From contig OZ014417.1 in assembly GCA_963965975.1 (NCBI GenBank), positions 4,445,821 through 4,509,820 of the forward strand: a stretch of DNA of 64,000 nucleotides, in the 5' to 3' direction. The position numbers were made by a program, and so were the translations under genes. Positions 58,045-64,000 of the stretch are shown in pieces (position 1 is the first letter of the stretch; every line of letters begins with the position of its first letter). The stretch is from Xestospongia bergquistia (Eukaryota > Porifera > Demospongiae > Haplosclerida > Petrosiidae). Under the pieces are notes generated by a model. It was not told the DNA's origin and made no database searches. It saw only the letters and a list, made by a program, of their open reading frames with translations.

Positions 58045-58425
58045 TACATGATGTCAATACTGTCACCACTGTCACTAGTGTCACTAGTGTCTCCATTGTT
58101 ATTAGTATCACAGCTGTTGATCAATGCTATCATGATCACCACTGTTACCAGTATTATCACTAACGTCATCAGATAGTATTTCCACTGTCACTACTGTCCC
58201 CCTGTCAGTACTGTCACTAGTGTCTCCATTGTCACCACTATTACCACTGTCACTAATGTCACTATATAGTGTCTCCATTGTTATTAGTGTTTCCACTGTC
58301 ACTACTGTCCCTCTCTCTGTAGTCATTAGTGTCACCACTGTCATTTTGTCAGTATTATCACTAGTATTACCTAGTGTCACACTGTCACTATTGCATGTCT
58401 CCATTATCTCCATCATCACTCAGAC
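58045..58425. repeat. Short-unit minisatellite (GTCACTA-type)
   Basis: Units of 9 to 12 bases such as GTCACTAGTGTC, TCCACTGTCACTACTGTCCC and ACCACTATTACCACTGTCAC. The period is mostly a multiple of three, which explains the 103-codon open frame on the minus strand and the 84-codon frame on the plus strand. Confidence 0.85.
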
Positions 58426-58687
58426 AATCCAATTGCCTAGAGAGTTCTCGTGCAGTGGTAGCATAGCCAATTAATGTATCCCTCAGTGTAATTCAGCTAC
58501 AACTGTAGTGAGTGTCCAGCACTTTAGCGCTTTTCATTATACATGTATTAACAGAGGAAATAAGTAAATTCTCTGATATTAGCTGTATAGAGATATTGTT
58601 ATTATACTAGTATTTGACAAGTATACAATGATATTGTGTTATATAATGTTATTGATCTTGTATATTTCGATAGTCTTTTTCAATTTT

Positions 58688-61600
58688 TTAGAAAATTTCT
58701 TTGACATGAGTCAGTGTTTCCAAGTTACAATGACTGCTGCTCGGTGCTGAAGTTAACTCTAAATTAAAAAAAATCATTGTATACATACTATATAATGTGA
58801 TGACCTTTGTAAGATCATACCTTGTTTTCTAATAAGCGTTATAATAATTATCAATTATAATTATATACTTAATTGACCTTCTTCTCTTGTCCTTGCTAAT
58901 TCATCTTCACATTTAATACATTGTTCACGATACTAGTCAGGTAATTGTTGAGTCTGTTGTAATTGTAACTCATAATTGACAATAGATGCTTGCTATTGAG
59001 AAGTACGTGTGGCATCTTCTAAACAACTAAAATCCAGTAAAGAATCATTGCCTAAAGAATAAAGTATTACTTGTTAATTTAACTAAATATAATCTGCTAT
59101 AATGTAGTTATGGATACTAAATAATGAGAAGCATTGAAATGACTAGAACTGTCAATAGTTTATTAATTACATTAAATGATAAACCATATAAATTACCTGA
59201 ACCAGTAGATATCTGATCTCTCATATGATCCACTTCATGAAGTAATCTACCTATTTCACCATCCACTCTCTCTCCTTAGCGCAAAATTCATAATTCAATT
59301 GAAGGAAATCTTTAGTACTTTCATAAAGTAGACATTGACTTTTATGATATCATAAAAGTCAATGTCAATGTGGATCAGATAGATATTGAATTTTCACTAA
59401 AACCTCTTTTGAGACAAGCATCAACTTCTTCACTTTTGACTTTCCTATCTTCAAGTAAAGCAGCAACCTAAAAAAAGTGGTCACATGTCTCATACTGATA
59501 ATATGATCTTATAAAGTTAGATTCTTTCAGTATGGTCGCTAGACTGACATAGATTGAGTGCTTTTAGAGACCCACTGAAAGTGGTAAGAGTGATAATGGA
59601 TCTTAAGTACTAACTTAAAACTTTTATAAGTTGTGCTCATTTCAATTATCAGAAAGTCTCTATTCATTTTGTATTTAGTATAGCTTTATGATCAACTAAT
59701 GCTATACCATTTCATTTATACATCATATGTGAATTCCACAGAGCAAGCACATCAACTGTGCTTGTAGACATGGTCTCTCTCATACACCGTAATTACCAAA
59801 TTATAACTTTAATAAACCTACAATCTTTAGAACGAAATCAACATAGAGACAAGACTATATTCACAGAAACATACAGCTGGAATTATAAATTTTGCAGCTA
59901 ATAACATTCAGCACACAAAAATTCTACAGGGTCTTTCTCAATTGCAAGAATCTATCTCCATGATGCTGATAAGAGTGATTAGATCCTGGCTAATGCCATA
60001 CTAACTTATTCTTTACATAATATACTGTTTTCTTCAAGTTGAGCCGTCAAAGTTTCAATAATTACTAACAATGACTTTTTATTAGGTTCCTCATAAACTG
60101 CTGAAGAAAAAATATGAATTTGTTATAATTATGATGATGGGAGTACTTAACAGATATTCTGATTGGTTGGTAGCATGGGCATTAATTGGAGTATTTACAC
60201 AACACTAACTTTTTGCTTAAATTTTTGATTCACTGGAAACATTCTTATTGATGGTGTCTTAATTAGTTCAATGCAAGCATTATAAAGATATGAATGATGT
60301 CTTGAAATCTATGGGTTATTAACCATGCTCACATAAAATTAAATTTAACATGGAATTTAAACATGGATTATATAATATACATTATAAGAATTACCAGTAG
60401 TGTGAGAGGTTTCTAATGTCCTCCAGGTCATCTGTCTTGTCTGTTTCAATACCGACATGATGTTGAATAAGTACTCTATAGAAAAGACAATTATGTAGTG
60501 TGTGTACTAAAAGACACAGGAGATACATTTAATGTATTGTTATACTGCAGGTATAAAAATTAGTAAGTTGAGATTTTATTTATTGAAACTTATTAAATGA
60601 TGTTATTGTTATTATTACCTTTGTTTTTATTACAATGATAGAGCATCTTTAATTTACATATTATCATTGAATTTCGTTAAATTCCTCAATAAAGCTGAGG
60701 TGCCATTATCATCAAATGGGGGGTGGGGGAACTTCAGTAGTAACAGTAATCAGGAAGTCAATTTACATTCTAGCACTTATTAATTATTAATATGATTAAA
60801 TGCTAACAAATCAATAATTGATAACCAATAAATTTTGTGGTTTCATTGAAATATTGTATATTTTATGATCACATACCTGCATGTCACTAACAGCTTGTTG
60901 AAGTTGTTTAATGTCGTCATCTCTTTGTTGATTTTCCAATTGACTTTTTTCCTACATTAAAAGTATATAACATAACTAGAGGACATGTAATCATACCAAT
61001 TCTTATTGAATACATTGATAGCCTTCAAATTTTCTTACAAAGTTCTTGATACTCTGAATCATATTTTAAAAAGTTTGTCCATAGAAATACAACAATTCCT
61101 AACAGCAAAATAGACATCTATTTAATACAGTACCAAAGTCATTTTGTTAACATTTTAATATAACAGTTAAGTTAATTCAATGAGTGTGTTCAATATAATA
61201 AGCTGTAAACACAGTATAGTGACTTCTTATATGATACTTTTCACTTATTTTTTTAGTCAGTTACTATTACAAATTATATTCGTATTGAACATGAAATGAT
61301 AAGAGATTATATTAGTAAACCTGTCATGCAAAGTAACCAATAAAAACAACACTGCATTGTTTATTAGTTAAGTATATTTATAACATCAATGGTTGAGTAT
61401 ACTTCAAAGGTTCTGACTAGTTCGTTGCTCTGTATTCTAGTTACTTCACAACATATATAGATAGTGCCAAATCTTTAATCTTCCAATGTTATTATGGTAA
61501 CAATATCATCATTAATAGTCTTACATGCCACACCCATTTGCAAGAGAAGGGGATCTGATAAACACATAATAACAATGCTTGTGTATTTAAAGTCATATAA

Positions 61601-62139
61601 TTATTACACATAGACATAAACAACATCACATATTAAGTTATGTATACAACTACTACTGACTGACTTAGATATTGCCCTTGTTATAGAACATTGACATAAC
61701 ATAATAATTTCCATTAGTTCTGTCTTCAGGGACAAATTATTTAGTTAGATACAAAAACTTGAATCATTTCACAATATTCGTGACTCTATTTGTAGATTAC
61801 ATTGTATATAGTGGGTGGGCACTATGACAACTAATCTGTTTTGGATTTTGTCTTGCTTAGGCATAAAGCTTTGTCAACAGACCCTTTCTCCTTGGAATGG
61901 GTGTAGCACTTAAGACTACATTATTGAAACAATTATATTTATTGACCAAATACATATATTATTATTCCTAATATCTTTGAGTTTACTAGATAATATGGAA
62001 ATGTACATTCTACATATATTATTTACCTGGATGGTCATAGATGCTATGAAATCGTTGATGAAAAGGTGGTAAATTGTTATCTGTATCATTGCCATGAAGC
62101 GTATCAGTATTGTCGATGATATTAACAACATTAGACATC
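58688..62139 (-). CDS. Coiled-coil protein gene, possibly decayed
   Basis: Minus-strand multi-exon gene of unknown family. Exons placed: 62139-62029 (ATG start, TDTLHGNDTDNNLPPFHQ), about 61090-61040 (LKYDSEYQEL), 60953-60888 (QLENQQRDDDIKQLQQAV), about 60473-60390 (LKQTRQMTWRTLETSHTT), 60097-60026 (YEEPNKKSLLVIIETLTA), 59467-59404 (LLEDRKVKSEEVDACLK), 59309-59197, 59051-58878 and 58758-58688 (TAA). Most junctions chain in phase. Lesions: a frame step in a GAGAGAGAG run in 59309-59197 and two in-frame TAG codons in 59051-58878 (58995-58993 and 58935-58933), both in Gln-rich context. The product would be a mostly helical, Gln/Glu-rich coiled coil. It shares a 144 bp divergent promoter with the IP3-receptor-like gene. 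Confidence 0.55.
59331..59366. repeat. 36 bp perfect palindrome
   Basis: GACATTGACTTTTATGAT followed directly by its exact inverse, with no loop. It lies in the small intron between two exons of the minus-strand coiled-coil gene. Confidence 0.95.
61100..62025. other. Intron-like non-coding stretch
   Basis: AT-rich sequence between the first and second placed exons of the minus-strand coiled-coil gene. Nothing else supportable. Confidence 0.4.
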
Positions 62140-62283
62140 TTTAATGAATGATAACACACCGAACAGAATGGCAGACTTACAATTTCAAATATTTAATTTT
62201 AATTTTTAAAACCAATTACTTTACCCTGGCTTGTGAATAAATTGATCAATACGGTCCTCGATTTTGGACCCTGTCAGTTCCTG
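62140..62283. promoter_or_regulatory. Divergent intergenic promoter region, 144 bp
   Basis: Separates the ATG of the minus-strand coiled-coil gene (62139) from the ATG of the plus-strand IP3-receptor-like gene (62284). It must contain both transcription starts and 5' leaders. A TTAATTTTAATTTTTAAAA stretch is the most AT-rich part. No TATA assignment is secure. Confidence 0.5.
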
Positions 62284-64000
62284 ATGGCTACACCAGTGTA
62301 TGATGGTGACACTATACTCTTCTATTGTCTTGAAGCTACAGGATATGTTTATATTGAACCTAGCAGGTACTTAACAGTGCTACAACATTAATTTTAATTG
62401 ATTTAATTTCTATGTATTTTTGCATTGATGTAGCTCAAACTCCAGTTTATTGACTATTTGGACTTCAAACGAAGAACAACCTTATTTTCCAAATGTTCAT
62501 TGTAAGATGACACCAGAACAATATATTATTGATGTTACATAATATCATATTGTTTGTCTTATTGTTTAATGCTTATATTGAATAATGTCTCATCAATGAT
62601 GGAGTCATATTCACTAATGAATTAAGTCCCCCTGAAACAATGATAGAAATATTTCACAACAGAATAAACTTTACAATACATGATACTCTATGTTGAAACG
62701 TTTTAAGTATGTTTTTGTTCACACTAATTTCAGAGTTTAATCCATAAAGCAATCTATGTATTCAAAATTTATGCAGCAATTAAGATAATCTGGACATATT
62801 TAATACACTATCAATTTTTGGCACAAGAACACACTATGAACAGTGTCGTTAATACATCAACACACTAGCAATAACAATAATATTATATTTTAGCTATTTT
62901 AAATTGAGCAATGCTTCCCCATAAATGTAGTCCTGTCCCATATACAGTCAAGCATTCACTCATATAACTGTTACTATAATTTAAAAGAGTCCCTTTGGTG
63001 TTAATACAATATTGCTCTGTGTTTATACTACTTTACATTATGGTTGCTTCCCTTACTCATTATACAATAGTATCCAAGTTTGTTATAAGGTTTCCATCAA
63101 TCATATCCATAACATTGAAGTAACGTAAATTTAGTAATCAGTATGTCTACAATTTGTTTTTCATTTTGATAGTCATAAACACAATACAATGAAACAACAA
63201 TAATAATAAAATGTCAATAATATATATAATAGTTACATTGGATCTGAAACAAACTTTGGGCTACTTGGTTGAACACTTTGCATTCCAGACAGAGTTTTAA
63301 ATTAAGCAATATGTTAGTTTGTAATAGTATTAGGCAGTAGGCATATTCTTTTTGCAAGTCTATTAAATTATTCCTAGCATTCAACATAAAATATTCTATG
63401 TACATTTCACATTTTGTTTTTTACAGTTGCTGTTTTTAGTATCCTTCATGCAAAATTGCTAAATGAAATACAAGGACGTGTAAATGTAAAAGATGACTTG
63501 AGGTATAAAACATCAAAGATACTATAATTATATAATGTATTTTATTAACAGATCAGCTGTTCCAGTACCTACACTAGTATCTCAGTATTCATTATCTTCT
63601 GAAGTTAGTATAAGTAGCAACATGAAGTTACTATATCTGACCATCTTTTTAGAAATCTGGGATGCAAAATATTCAGTCGACTTCTGAACCTTTGACAGTT
63701 GTTTACGGCAGCACTATTAAAGTAAACTTATAAAATAATGACTAACATTGACTGTACCTATGTGTTTGGTGCTTTGTTTGGTATTCTTTTCAGTTTCAAC
63801 ATTTAGCAACAGGCAGATATCTTTCTGTTACTCCCACTTCTTCTGTAAATTTGTACAATGTATGTTCATTAAGTTAACTTTTTATATTGTAGGCGTGGCT
63901 AGATGATGGTAATTCAGTAACTTGTATATTCAGACTGATACCACCAAGACAAGAGAAAGGTTGGGGAGAAGATGTGAGTCATAAACAGTGTTATACTTCT
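62284..64000 (+). CDS. IP3 receptor-like (ITPR/RyR family) N-terminal exons, partial
   Basis: Exons 62284-62366, 62434-62501, 63427-63502, 63552-63603, 63653-63721, 63794-63859 and 63893-63973, all with GT/AG borders and phases that chain without a break. The protein opens MATPVYDGDTILFYCLEATG, the beta-trefoil suppressor-type start (IP3 receptor: GDxVxLYAEGxxxGFIxTLG). Exon 3 reads FAVFSILHAKLLNEIQGRV, matching the FKxCPxNRYxAQKQ segment. Exons 5-6 read VVYGSTIKFQHLATGRYLSV, a MIR-domain GxxIxxxHxxTxxYLxV motif. Family members are ER calcium-release channels. The channel domain lies off the right edge. I favour an IP3-receptor-like gene over a ryanodine receptor, but another MIR-bearing relative is possible. 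Confidence 0.68.
62502..63426. other. Large intron of the IP3-receptor-like gene
   Basis: A 925 nt intron, unusually long for this gene, whose other introns are 34 to 72 nt. AT-rich with no recognisable insert; a 63-codon minus-strand frame at 63405-63214 looks like chance. Confidence 0.55.

Noticed and set aside
58108..58474. Thr/Ser-rich frames on both strands
   Set aside because: Created by a short repeat whose unit is mostly a multiple of three.
1..64000. tRNA, rRNA or CRISPR arrays
   Set aside because: The regular repeats are classic satellites and minisatellites without the spacer pattern of CRISPR, and no tRNA cloverleaf with A and B boxes was recognised by eye.

Overview
The window is eukaryotic, AT-rich and gene-poor, with many short spliceosomal introns (37 to about 100 nt), AATAAA-type 3' ends and abundant satellites. 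Recognisable genes are animal-type: a p55/MPP-family MAGUK, an Integrator subunit 2 fragment, the C-terminal half of an Unc13/BAIAP3-type MUN-C2 protein and the 5' end of an IP3-receptor-like protein. A Roc-COR relic of the kind expanded in sponges and other early-branching animals is also present. I infer an early-branching metazoan, most likely a demosponge; this is inference from gene content and intron size.

Layout. 0-3 kb: INTS2-like exons on the minus strand, then a small plus-strand terminal exon. 3.6-8.6 kb: the MAGUK on the minus strand, with a pogo-like DNA element nested in its PDZ intron; its 5'-most visible exon runs into a 1.9 kb CT-rich minisatellite (8.4-10.4 kb). 10.4-12.3 kb: a decayed Ty3/gypsy element. 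12.5-13.3 kb: a broken pogo/Tigger transposase. 13.4-15.4 kb: a broken Roc-COR gene.

15.5-23.7 kb is the most unusual part. A ~950 bp near-perfect palindrome is followed by a compact convergent cassette: plus-strand genes (a CxxC zinc-motif protein and an intron-containing long coiled-coil protein) facing minus-strand ORFs that look like structural or capsid-type proteins. A 160 bp direct copy of the coiled-coil gene lies at the far end. I read it as a decayed virus-like or large mobile element of unknown affiliation.

23.8-26.2 kb: the C-terminal half of an Unc13-like gene abutting that cassette. 27.5-32.1 kb: decayed gene fragments (possible C2 protein, POT/SLC15 transporter, COP1-like WD40) and a 39 bp minisatellite. 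32.1-35.2 kb: a 3.1 kb satellite. 37.3-41.3 kb: rearranged duplication of a ~1.9 kb dispersed repeat, with a diverged inverted copy near 27.5 kb. 41.4-43.1 kb: a DDE_3 transposase pseudogene with a spliced intron. 44.6-47.8 and 49.2-52.5 kb: two arrays of one 28 bp repeat. 54-55.5 kb and 58.7-62.1 kb: coiled-coil genes carrying in-frame stops. 62.1-64 kb: a 144 bp divergent promoter and an IP3-receptor-like gene.

Two kinds of damage recur. One is a single extra base in a homopolymer inside otherwise well-conserved exons. The other is stop codons one transition away from Gln, Arg or Trp codons. The first may be sequence error; the second looks like real decay.
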